A stretch of 64,000 bases of DNA, taken from positions 168,791 to 232,790 of the forward strand of contig QPMI01000003.1 in NCBI GenBank assembly GCA_004431415.1, in the 5' to 3' direction. Below the pieces are notes generated by a model. That model was given only the letters and a program-made list of their open reading frames with translations, made no database searches and was not told the DNA's origin. Positions 41,492 through 50,252 of this stretch are shown piece after piece (the first letter of the stretch is position 1; every line of letters begins with the position of its first letter). Source of the stretch: Cyanophora paradoxa (taxonomy: Eukaryota; Glaucocystophyceae; Cyanophorales; Cyanophoraceae). Position numbers and translations under genes: made by a program.

Positions 41492-42438
41492 ATGACTCCC
41501 GCTCTGACTCACGATCAATTCGTATCTCGGTCTCAGGAAAGATTCCCAGGTAAATTTGCATATGAGAAGGCGAAGTATAAAACATACTGCTTCGACAAGG
41601 TCACTTTGATTTGTCTGACATGTAACACAGAATTCGAATGTCTGCCTTCAAACCATTTGAAAAAAGGTGGATATGGAGGATGTCCCCAATGTTGCAAGGA
41701 CATGCTCCACAAAGAAAGAGCCACTCCAAAAGACGTGTTTTTGGAACAGGCTCGATCAGCTCATGGAGACCTATATGATTATGACTTGACGAATTACAGA
41801 AACTGTCGATCTAAGATTTCTATTCACTGCAAACAGTGCGGGCACGACTTTGAGAAGACTGTGTGTGAGGTTGTGCGAAGCGAAGGATGCCCGAAATGTA
41901 GTTTCAAAGCGAGATGCAAGAAAAGAAGTAAGCCACTCGATATATTTTTGAACGAAGTCAGTGAAGTTCATGGAGATCTTTATGACTATTCAGAGACAGA
42001 ATACACAAACAAACGCACACCAGTTACCATTAAATGCAAGAAATGTAGCTCAAAGTTTTCATGCCTACCACAGAATCATCTACGGGGGACTGGTTGCCCC
42101 CGCTGCAAATTTTCGAAAGGAGAAATTGCCGTTGAACAAGTCTTGAAGTCTTTGGAGCTTACATTTAAACAACAGCACCGTTTCGCGAACTGCAAAAATA
42201 AAAACACGCTACCTTTCGACTTTTACATTCCTTCATTGAAGATTGCAATCGAGTATGATGGGCGCTTGCATTATGAGCCGGTCGATCACTTTGGGGTCAG
42301 GAAAGATTAGATACGATTCGGCTTCACGATGGAATAAAGAACCGCTACTGCGAAGCTAACAATATTAAGCTCCTCCGCATACCATACACTGAAACTGATA
42401 TTAAAGGTTGCATTGAGCGCTTCCTCTCATCGCTCTAA
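41492..42438 (+). CDS. Zinc-ribbon/VSR-like endonuclease, one frameshift
   Basis: Start ATG 41492 (MTPALTHDQFVSRSQERF). Two to three repeated modules follow, each with C-x2-C...C-x2-C ribbons (CLTCNTEF...CPQC; CKQCGHDF...CPKC; CKKCSSKF...CPRC) and the HGDLYDY signature between them. The C-terminus is a PD-(D/E)XK or VSR-like nuclease: FDFYIPSLKIAIEYDGRLHYEP, then RLHDGIKNRYCEANNIKLLRIPY. The two halves of the nuclease are in different frames, offset at about 42296 within a GGGG run; the long frame stops at 42310 and the other reaches TAA 42436-42438. Such proteins are common in phages and giant viruses, often as free-standing homing nucleases. It sits between capsid and ATPase genes and may be a selfish insertion. 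Confidence 0.8.
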
Positions 42439-42483
42439 TTACCACAGTCAGTCTTATTTTTCTATTGTTTTTATAGTGAAAGA

Positions 42484-43350
42484 ATGCAAAAAGGGACGAC
42501 GCCCATGGATCTCGAAGAATGGAACCCGAAACAGAGGGTGAAACTTCCCGCACGATTTCTCCTATTGGCGAAAACCAATTGTGGTAAATCGGTTTTCTTA
42601 AAGTGGCTGATCAAAGAACTCGAAGATCAGATCTCGTATGTTCTGGTTTTCTGTCCTACGAGTTTCAACGGTTTCTGGGGACAAATTACAGACGAAGTGC
42701 ATGACACCTGGAAACCGGAATATGTAGAGTCGATCATAGAAGCCCGCAAAAAAGCCATCATCGCGGGTAAGAAACCAAAGAATATTCTCATCGTACTCGA
42801 CGATTGTTTGGAGTCCGGAACTATCGATCTTTCGCGCGATCATTTGCTAAATAAATTGATGGCGCAAGGTCGTCATACGTTTTGTTCCGTGGCGCTAATA
42901 TCGCAGAAACTAACAAAGCTTTCAACGATCATTCGCAGCAATGCGGAGTATATCATATTCCTCAGCTGGTCAAACATGCGAGAGTTTGAAGCATATCACG
43001 AAGAGTTCGGGAACATGGATAAAGAGAGTTTCAAGCGCATGTTCCAAGAATTCTGTCATAGCTACCAAGCGATCATTCACGATAATACCGGGTATTCTGT
43101 GCGATGGTGGGTCGAAAAAGCCGATATGATCGATGACCATCCGTTTACTAAATTCCACAAGCGGGCGGCTTTTGAAGAAAAGAAGCGCAAACAACAAGAA
43201 GAGCAAGCAACAAAACCGCCGCCTGTCAAAGATTCGACAACTGTATGCAAAACTTTATCCAAATTTGAGCGTGAGCTTGAAGGTATCCCCAAACTTTCCC
43301 AAATTTCGCCTAAGAAAAAGAAAATGTTAATCAAATGTAAGAGAAGATAA
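42484..43350 (+). CDS. FtsK/HerA-type genome packaging ATPase
   Basis: This protein has 288 residues. The Walker A motif is AKTNCGKS (residues 29-36; first Gly replaced by Ala) and Walker B is ILIVLDDC (about 101-108). A conserved QGRHTFCSVALISQKLTKLSTIIRSNAEYIIFLSWSNMRE stretch gives the sensor/arginine region typical of the A32-like packaging ATPases of Polintons, Polinton-like viruses and NCLDVs. The Lys-rich C-terminal tail (KKKKMLIKCKRR) could bind DNA. The enzyme pumps the genome into preformed capsids. It is placed after the capsid genes and 2 bases before the next gene, implying cotranscription. The frame is intact. Confidence 0.85.
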   Translation: MQKGTTPMDLEEWNPKQRVKLPARFLLLAKTNCGKSVFLKWLIKELEDQISYVLVFCPTSFNGFWGQITDEVHDTWKPEYVESIIEARKKAIIAGKKPKNILIVLDDCLESGTIDLSRDHLLNKLMAQGRHTFCSVALISQKLTKLSTIIRSNAEYIIFLSWSNMREFEAYHEEFGNMDKESFKRMFQEFCHSYQAIIHDNTGYSVRWWVEKADMIDDHPFTKFHKRAAFEEKKRKQQEEQATKPPPVKDSTTVCKTLSKFERELEGIPKLSQISPKKKKMLIKCKRR

Positions 43351-43352
43351 TC

Positions 43353-44036
43353 ATGGTCTACCGAAAGAAGCCTCAAACCCTACAAGCGGTCGCCTCTGGT
43401 AACCCAAATCGCGGACTTGAAGAGTCTGGATTAACGTCGGGTGGCGGTCTCGAAATGCCCGAATATCTTATAGACACTTCGCCAGAAGAGGTCGCCAAGC
43501 AAGAGGCGATTATTGCGAGTGCCACCGCGGACAAGGGAAACCAAGATAGCGGTAAACGCCAAATGGAGGATTTAGCTACTGTAAAACCACAGATTGGAGG
43601 CGGCTCCATCGATGAAGCAACCGACAAAGTACTAAAAGCGCAAGTTGTCGCAAGCCAGCACAAAACGCAAGACGTCCCAAAAGCCGCCGAAACTGAGCTT
43701 AAAAAGCGCGGATCCTATCAAAAACACACGGTTCCTGTCGACGTTGTCATGAGCTTTGAAGAGAAAGTGCGAGACCTTGAAATGAAAGTGTCAAACTACG
43801 AGAAATGGATGCAAGATTATAACGAACGCAAGAAATTAAAGGGGCTCGTGAAGAAAGAGATCTCCAAACTCGGATTAAAGCAAAAAGTCGACGTAGAGGA
43901 GATTAAAAAGGAGGAAAAAACAGATGCACAAGCCGTAACTCGTCAGCAATCGGTTGCCCCGCAATATGCACATATAGTGCCGACAGCACCAGCGAATTTC
44001 GCGGCAATGCTCGGTGGTAAACGCCATATCCGCTAA
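43353..44036 (+). CDS. Unknown virion or scaffold protein candidate
   Basis: I do not recognise this protein of 227 residues. It is charged and largely disordered or helical, with a Gly/Ser-rich N-terminus and a predicted coiled coil around residues 128-185 (FEEKVRDLEMKVSNYEKWMQDYNERKKLKG...), followed by alternating Lys/Glu and a Pro/Ala tail ending in GGKRHIR. It starts 2 bases after the packaging ATPase and its stop overlaps the next small frame (TAATG), so it belongs to a morphogenesis cluster. A scaffold, core or DNA-condensing role is possible. It lacks the His-Glu-Cys signature of the adenovirus-type maturation protease expected in Polintons. Confidence 0.6.
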   Translation: MVYRKKPQTLQAVASGNPNRGLEESGLTSGGGLEMPEYLIDTSPEEVAKQEAIIASATADKGNQDSGKRQMEDLATVKPQIGGGSIDEATDKVLKAQVVASQHKTQDVPKAAETELKKRGSYQKHTVPVDVVMSFEEKVRDLEMKVSNYEKWMQDYNERKKLKGLVKKEISKLGLKQKVDVEEIKKEEKTDAQAVTRQQSVAPQYAHIVPTAPANFAAMLGGKRHIR

Positions 44037-44155
44037 TGGCTGTGAATATCCGCAAGGCAAAGCTGAACCCGCCCGTATTTAGAGCGGGTCTTTATGTGGA
44101 CTCCCTTGCAATAGGGACAGGTCGGCTCGGTAAACAACATGATAAGGTCGACTAA
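44036..44155 (+). CDS. Tiny overlapping frame, 39 residues
   Basis: The ATG overlaps the preceding stop (TAATG), a coupling often seen in compact viral genomes. It encodes MAVNIRKAKLNPPVFRAGLY... to HDKVD, a short basic peptide without recognisable motif. It contains a small hairpin in the DNA (ACCCGC at 44067-44072 with GCGGGT at 44084-44089). It could equally be untranslated spacer. I list it because of the overlap and because small basic core peptides exist in related viruses. Confidence 0.25.
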   Translation: MAVNIRKAKLNPPVFRAGLYVDSLAIGTGRLGKQHDKVD

Positions 44156-44235
44156 ATCATAAGGAAACACACGAGCAAGTAACAGCCTCATTTCCTGTTA
44201 CCATAGGATTATTTTATTGCGACTCTTTATAGAAG

Positions 44236-44631
44236 ATGAACTTTATCAGTCAGTGCATTGAAATGTTTCAGCTTCATGTAGTGTCTAATTGCCACAGCCC
44301 TTGCTGTGACACGACCGTAGAAATTGAAATATCGGATGGCGAAGACAATGGGGGTCGTCGCTTATCTGTTATTTCGAACACTGACACGAACGCCCCGCCA
44401 AGATCGCGAAGGGGGTCGCCTGTGCCCGCGGCTATGAGTTCCAATATCGAATCCGCTCAGATAGAGGACGTAAACGTAGAGTATATTAGAAGGCGCTCAT
44501 GTCCTGAGATATTGGGTGGGCATTTTCGCGCTGATTCCCCTTATCCGATGCTCACCCTCGATGGAATGGCTTCGGGCAACGATGGAAATTACGAATACGT
44601 GGAGCCGCAACCTGTCTGGAACGATTATTAA
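44236..44631 (+). CDS. Unknown protein with conserved N-terminal Cys motif
   Basis: This protein has 131 residues. The first 36 (MNFISQCIEMFQLHVVSNC then CCDTTVEIEISD) are conserved in a paralogue at 58223-58486 (MDLLRKCMDMFHLNVTSKL then CCETTINLEISD). The remainder is Ser/Arg/Pro-rich and likely disordered, with RSRRGSP and EYIRRRSCPE. The conserved shape, an amphipathic helix then H-x(n)-C-x2-CC-x-T-T, may be a small metal site or a lipid-modified or capsid-anchoring segment; this is speculation. TTACCA and TTATTTT words sit upstream and a TTTATAG precedes the start. Its presence in both clusters argues that it is a genuine gene. Confidence 0.6.
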   Translation: MNFISQCIEMFQLHVVSNCHSPCCDTTVEIEISDGEDNGGRRLSVISNTDTNAPPRSRRGSPVPAAMSSNIESAQIEDVNVEYIRRRSCPEILGGHFRADSPYPMLTLDGMASGNDGNYEYVEPQPVWNDY

Positions 44632-44710
44632 AGATCGATCCGAGGGCAAAAATTGAAGGTTTCGGTAAAAGGTATTTAAGGGCAAGAGAAATAATACAGA
44701 GTGACAAAAA

Positions 44711-44728
44711 ACTATTTTCTCCGGTTAT
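44711..44728 (+). promoter_or_regulatory. Viral promoter motif before AT-hook gene
   Basis: ACTATTTTCTCCGGTTAT sits 6 bases before the ATG at 44734, followed by AGTAA. It shares TATTTTCTCCGG with the sites at 50211-50242 and 55976-56006. Confidence 0.65.
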
Positions 44729-44733
44729 AGTAA

Positions 44734-45147
44734 ATGGCGAAACCCAAGATTTCAAACCAAGAGGCGATGGCGGCACAGCAGGAAAAGCGCAGACCCGGGC
44801 GACCGAAAAAGGTGATTTCAGAAGAGGAGAAGGCGGAGAGATTAAGACTAAAACGCGAAAAAGACGCCGAGCGGCAGCGAAACAAGCATCAGAGACAGAA
44901 ACAGGAGCGATTAGCCGCCGGAGAGGCTACTATATTCACACCGGAACAGCTACAAAAGATTGCAATTCGTAAACAGCAGCGATACCAAGACGATGAAGAG
45001 TATCGGGAGAAAATCCGAGAGAAGGCACGTGAATACCAACGAAGGAAAAGAGCGGAACGCAAGCTGAACCCACCCGCTAAACCTCAGCCGCAAAAGCCCG
45101 CTGGGAGACCCCGAAAGCATGTCGTCGAGAACGCGAAAAATTCGTAG
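44734..45147 (+). CDS. Basic AT-hook DNA-binding protein
   Basis: This protein has 137 residues and is extremely Lys/Arg/Glu/Gln-rich. Two AT-hook motifs frame it: RRPGRPKK near residue 20 and AGRPRKH near residue 124; the GRP core inserts into the minor groove of AT-rich DNA. Between them is a long charged helix (EEEKAERLRLKREKDAERQRNKHQRQKQERLAAG; EYREKIREKAREYQRRKRAER) that could dimerise as a coiled coil. Binding of the AT-rich viral genome for condensation or transcription control is likely. The promoter motif abuts the start. The next viral gene is the polymerase; a LINE now separates them. The frame is intact. Confidence 0.7.
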   Translation: MAKPKISNQEAMAAQQEKRRPGRPKKVISEEEKAERLRLKREKDAERQRNKHQRQKQERLAAGEATIFTPEQLQKIAIRKQQRYQDDEEYREKIREKAREYQRRKRAERKLNPPAKPQPQKPAGRPRKHVVENAKNS

Positions 45148-45151
45148 CGAA

Positions 45152-45169
45152 AAGTACCGCACGATGCAA
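45152..45169. repeat. Target-site duplication of LINE copy 2, left
   Basis: AAGTACCGCACGATGCAA, repeated exactly at 50089-50106. Left of it is the viral AT-hook gene end; right of it is the LINE 3' end. Confidence 0.9.
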
Positions 45170-45614
45170 GATAAAATCTCTTGCATTAGCACACAACACA
45201 ACTACAATGAGTTTCACATCGCCCAATAAATCTCTCCGACTAGATACTATCGAGGACCGTCGTATGCTGTGCTTTAGAAAGTACAAAATGAACGAAAGGT
45301 TTGAAGGTTTCGTGTCTAGATATCTAGCTAAGGAGGTTTCTAACTAATACTAATGATGTGGAAGCTAGCTGTATCGATTTCTAAACCAACCTAAACTCCC
45401 GGCTACGAGGTCCTATCTCTACAAAAGACTCCCAATCATGGTATGTCCGCCGCCAGCGCTGCCCAAGGGCCTCGCCGCGCCGTGTGCCAGGCTCCTCGCC
45501 AGCCCCAGTAGATTGGGCTACTGGCCGCCTCCTGCCGTCGCCTCCGCCGCCTCCATTTGTTGGTGTTGCGTCCTCCGGCCCCGCCCCCAGACCGCAATCC
45601 CCCAGTGTCTCCCT
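45170..45614 (-). other. LINE copy 2 3' non-coding region
   Basis: This is sequence after the LINE stop codon in element orientation. Its last 250 bases (45170-45430) are AT-richer than the coding part. No tail of A residues is seen next to the duplication. No gene is supported here. Confidence 0.55.
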
Positions 45615-48600
45615 CTAGCGCGGGCGCGCCCTCTGTGTGCCCACGCCCCAAGCATACCTGTTCGTATGGTCGTATACTTGCATGGCCGCTGAAGCCCGGA
45701 CCCAGCCGTAGTCGTCTGGCGGGCAGCTCAGGTGTGAGAGGGCTAGGGTTTCCCCGCCTTGGTGGCGGGACTCGAGGGCACCGCACTCCCTGCAGCGTTC
45801 CCGCTGCCGGGGCTCCGGATCCGCGCGCTTCCTGCGAGCGTTGCCAGCCGTATCGTCAGGCGGCGCGTCGGCCTCGCGCCCGCGCGCCTCAGTGCGCTTC
45901 GCCTTGGCGCGACGTTCTTTCATGACCTTCGTGATCCCGCACGCCTTCTCCCACTCCGCGTACGCCTGGCATCTGGCGGCCCACGTTTTATGGGCCTGCT
46001 CGCCTATGGCCGTCGTCAGCTTGCGCACGACCTGGGCAGCTTTCTTGGCGTCCGTGACGGTCTCGCGAATCATATCGGTGAGGCCTGCCGGGGCAGCCCC
46101 CGTAGCACGCACATCTGCGCCTGCCGTTCAGCTGCCGTGAGCGTCGGGTCGTTTACTCTCGTGACCTTCAGGGAGCTGGAGAGCGCGTGTGGCACTGACC
46201 GCTTCTGCGCGCCTTCGAGGGCCTCGCTGACCGTCGCTGCGATGCGTGCTTCCGCAGCGGTGCGCGCCTCCGTCGCCACCGCGCTGGGGCAGGTGAGGAC
46301 GTGCTCCAGCGTCTCCTCGGGCCCAGTCACAAGCTGGGGCCGGCCGTCGCCATCGATTTCCCGTGTGCTGCAGAGCGCACAGAGTCCTGCCGGGTTCACT
46401 TCGCTGTAGAGCTCGGGCGCGTCTCGCTTGCGGACGAGGGCCGTCGCCACCGTACCCAAAACGAGTTTCATGTGCGTACCCCGGAAGCAGTTGCTCTCTC
46501 GGCTCACTCCGACTCGGCGGGGCCCCATAGCCATCTGATCGTATACTGCGCCGTGATCCACTGGCAGCCGTAGCCACTCCCCGGCCTTGAGCTGGTTCGC
46601 CCACGCGAAGTGCGTGTGGTGCGCGTGAAGCACAGCGGCGTGCCGCCGAGGGTCGCCTTCGACTCGCCTGACTATCCCGGTCGGTCCCTCGATCGTCAGC
46701 ACTGCCGGCATGCTGAACTCGGGCGGCAGGAAGATGTTCTCGTCCAGTTCCTCCTGTTCCAGGTGCGCGCCTTGATCGGCCGCTCTGTCGGCGGCGTCGT
46801 TTAGCTCGTGCATATCCTCGTCGCTGTGCGCCTTGACCTTGATAACCGCAGCCGGCCGCTGCCGATCCCGTCCCATCACCAGGGCGCGGAACTTGGACCA
46901 CGCGTACAGCTCAGCGCTGCACGTGTTCCGGATGTAGTCTCGCATGTGCATATCGTGCACATTCAGCACGAACTTATCGAACCACGTGCAGACGTTCTGA
47001 CTGTCCGTGTGCAGGCGCACCCCCTGCGCCGCGAGCACGTCGGCGACGATCGCAGCCTGGAGCTCAGCCTTGTTGTTCTCTTGAAGCCCGCGCAGCCTGC
47101 CAACGTACGTGCCTGCCCATTCCGGGTGGTTCGCCACGGTCCCGTCCGGGAACTCAGCCGGGCTCACGACGCCGAGGCCCGCGTGCGCCCCTTCCGTTTG
47201 ACCCTTCTTCAGGCTCCCGTCCGTCCATATCCACTGCTCGAGTTTCCCCGGGCGACGGCCGAGCTTCGCGAGTTCCGCCTCTTCGATCTGCTCCCAATTT
47301 GCCAGCATGTGCTGCCAGTAAACGGTGAGGGTGACCCCTTCCTGCGCCGCCCGGGAGTCCCAGTGGCGCGGCGCTCCGCCCGCGTAGTAGAGTTCGCTCT
47401 GCTCTGCTGAATCTGACACAGGTTGTGCCTCGTCCCGCGGCTCGGCGCCCGGCGTCGCCGCCGCAGCCACTTCCAGCGCGGCCTGCAGCTCAGCCTCGGC
47501 CTCCGGGCTCAGCTGTTCGCGGAGGAAGCGCTCGTCACCATCCTGTACGGCTTTCACGCGGGCCTGGAGAAGCAGCGCCCTGCGTTTCTCGTCGTCTTGC
47601 GTGCGCAGGCCCGGGTCGTAGTACTCCAAGGTCGGTCGCAGGGCGACCTGCTTGCGCCCGCGCTTCGACTTCGTCTCCTGACCCGCCGCTACCGCCGGCG
47701 TCTCCTCCGTCGGTTCGCCTTCCAAGGCGAGGAGGGTATCCTCCTCCTCCCACCAGCCCTTCCCGTGCGTCCACGAGCCGTCGCACTGACTCATTTCGGG
47801 GCAGCGCGATGGAGCATTGCGCGTGCACCGGTCGTCATGGTGCCAGTACTGCTTCCCTGTCCCCTGCACCGCCGTGTACGTGCTCGTCCGCCCCTCTATT
47901 TCGGGGTGCCGGCAGTGACCGTCGCACCGGCAGTAGAGTCCCTCTTTCTCCGCGTCGGGGTCCGCGCCCTTCGGCACCGGCACCCAGTGCTCCAGCAGGT
48001 ACTCCGACGCTAATATGCTGCCCGTCTCGGATTTGAACGTAACGACTCGCCCCACGTGGGGCTCGGCAGATTCATCGTGCAGTTGCTCCGCCTCAAATAC
48101 GGCTACGAACGCGTCCTTTGCCCACTTCACCTTCCGGGCCCCGCCAGGGAGCGAGGCCATGGCTGACGCGCGCTCTCCTGCCCGCCGCATCGGGTGCCGC
48201 AGCTGCTTCCCATCAACCGCGAGCGCGTTCGCTACCTCACGCCACCACGCAGGCTCGCTCTTCTGCAGCGTCCCCTTGGGCGCGCCCATGTACAGGTCCT
48301 GCCAGGTTCGCAGGGTCTCGCCGTCCGCTGCCGTCACCGCGTCCATGGTCGTCACGCCCGCCCCGTACAGGGCAGGGGCCGCGACGCTGAAGACGGATCT
48401 TGGGATGTGCATTGCCACGACGTAGCGCCGGTCGAGGCGCTCCGGGTCAGGCCAAGGCTCCGCCCCGGGCAAGGTGCGGAACGCCGCATAGCGCGCGTGA
48501 TTCGACATCAGCCGGTACTTACGGCGCTGCATTTGCGGCATGATCGCCGCCAGGGAGTTCCCGCGGGCGAGTTCGCTGGAGATGGGCGCGTTTAGGAACT

Positions 48601-50088
48601 CGGTCGGGAGCAGAGGCACCCCAAGCTTCTCCTGCAGTGCGCGCACCCGGTGCCGTACCCCCGAGCCAGCAGCGAGCCCTCGGGCGCGCAGAGCCGGATC
48701 TGAGCCTCTGTGATTTGCGCCTCCGCTTGCAGGTGGGCTGTTCGTTTGAGGCTGTACCCCCCGTGGCTCCAGATTGCGTAATTCGTCGTCGAGGCGGCGA
48801 GGTTCCCGTGGTGCTTGACGACCCTCATCCAAATACGATCGAGTTCCTGGCACTGACTCTCGCTCAGGGTCATGAGCTTCAGGCCGTACGAGATGCGGGC
48901 CTGCACTACGGCCTCGACAAGGTAGCAGGCCTCGTTCGCGGTGAGCTTCTTGCGTTCTATCAGCGCGACTGCGCCCCGCGCCTGATCGCAGATGTACTGC
49001 CACTGACGATCCCAGTTCAGGTTTGCGCTCATGTATACCCCGAGGAGCTTGAAGTGCTCTTGGGGCTGGCGGACAAGTCCGACGGGGGTACCGTTGATCT
49101 TCGGCGGGGAGGGCTGCTTCTCCTTCTTCTTCGCGGCGGGGTGGGCCCCAGGTTTGCTCTCAACTTCGCGACGTGCGTTGTTCCACGTGAAGATCGTCTT
49201 CTTCGCGTTGACCTCGATATCGTGCAGGCGGAAGAACTCGCCGGCCACGTCGGCCTGGGCCTGTAGCCCCGCATGCTTCCGCTCATCCACTTCGTGTCAT
49301 CGGCGTACGCCACGCCGCTGACGCGGGCCCGGCCCTCGCGTTCCGCAGCATCGGTCTCCCTCGGGTTCCCCATCACGTACGCCGTGCCCGGCTCCTCCCA
49401 GCTCTCGGGGTGGGCATAGTGCTCTATCGTCTTTGCCGTCTTCTTTCCGTGCTGGCGCTCGTGCTGATCCAGGCGCTCTTGCGCGCAGAGGAGGGCATCG
49501 TAGAAGATCAGCCAGTGCAGCGGCGACTCGACACCGCCCTGCGGCAGCCCGCACTCGAGCTCGAACTCGTCGGAGAGGCCGTGACCGGAGATTGCCCGCG
49601 CCCTGCGGCGCCGGAATATGTTCCTGTGGAGCTCGATGTACCCCTCGGGTACGTTCAGCCTCCGCATCGAGAGCTCCATGCTCTCCCACGAGACGGAGTC
49701 GTACGCTCGCCTGATATCCTGCAGCAGGATGTACAGGGGCTTCTTGAACTCCTTCGCGTCCTCGAGGACTGCGTTAAAGACGTGGAGGGCGTCGTCCGTC
49801 GAGCAACCAGGTCTGAAGCCGTAGTTGGCTCCTTTCAGGAGCCCGTTCTGATGGATTGTCCGGGACAGGCGCGCGTTCAGGAGGCCAGTGGTCAGCTTCA
49901 AGGCCACCTCCTGCAGGGTGATCGGTCGCAGGTTATTTTCGATATCCCCGTCCCACTCCCGGCTCTTAGTAATGCCGAGAATGTTGCCCTGACACACGGC
50001 ATCCGGCAGGTCCCGGAGGCGGATCGCTTCAGCCACCAGCGAGAGCAGCAGCTTCCGGCCCCAGTGTACGGGCTCCTCTTCCGTGGCC
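45615..50088 (-). pseudogene. LINE polyprotein RT-Cys/His-RNaseH-zinc finger, truncated
   Basis: Frames in order: 49029-50088 (RT palm: LRPITLQEVALK, DIRRAYDSVSW, CGLPQGGVESP, AYADDTKW), 48592-49290 (thumb: GEFFRLHDIEVN, FKLLGVYMSANLNW) and 46070-49003. The last starts with LGVPLLPTEFLN and contains a region beginning AFVAVFEAEQL, then GRVVTFKSETGSILASEYLLEHWVPVP and YCRCDGHC...HHDDRC, then RNase H with TDGSLKKGQ, NKAELQAA, LHTDSQN and NDAADRA (all four acidic residues), then the finger CALC...LEHVLTC. The C-terminal tail is in the 45615-46112 frame. Frame changes near 49275, 48650 and 46090 plus 5' truncation make it inactive. The RNase H frame alone is nearly a thousand codons without a stop, so the insertion is not old. 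Confidence 0.9.
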
Positions 50089-50106
50089 AAGTACCGCACG
50101 ATGCAA
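50089..50106. repeat. Target-site duplication of LINE copy 2, right
   Basis: Exact second copy of the 18 bases at 45152-45169; followed by the AT-rich viral spacer leading to the polymerase promoter. Confidence 0.9.
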
Positions 50107-50210
50107 AAAATGATTAATTTTTTACCTCCCTTTTTATTCCCCGTATAGGTCAAAAAAGCACTTAAAGAATTGGCGACAAGGGTATGAAAAGGAGAATTTG
50201 GTAGATTGCG

Positions 50211-50242
50211 CCGAAATTATTTTCTCCGGTTATTTTAAAAGA
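50211..50242 (+). promoter_or_regulatory. Viral promoter motif before polymerase gene
   Basis: CCGAAATTATTTTCTCCGGT is followed by TATTTTAAAAG, a TATA-like stretch, 11 bases before the start codon region. The first 20 bases are identical to those at 55976-55995. Confidence 0.7.
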
Positions 50243-50252
50243 ACTAATAGAG

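Larger units (their letters stand above)
45170..50088 (-). mobile_element. LINE non-LTR retrotransposon, 5'-truncated (copy 2)
   Basis: This 4.9-kb insertion is in the spacer between the AT-hook and polymerase genes of the viral element, bounded by an 18-bp duplication. It is on the minus strand. At 50088 it begins inside the coding region, within reverse transcriptase, so the endonuclease and leader are missing, the usual 5' truncation. Its proteins resemble LINE copy 1 domain for domain, but the 3' non-coding ends do not align by eye, so they are separate families of one clade. GC content is host-like and contrasts with the AT-rich viral flanks. The element shows that the viral DNA has been in the host nucleus long enough to receive retroelements. 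Confidence 0.95.

Noticed and set aside
46808-49714. Plus-strand frames inside LINE copy 2
   Set aside because: Antisense shadows of the RT and RNase H coding region.
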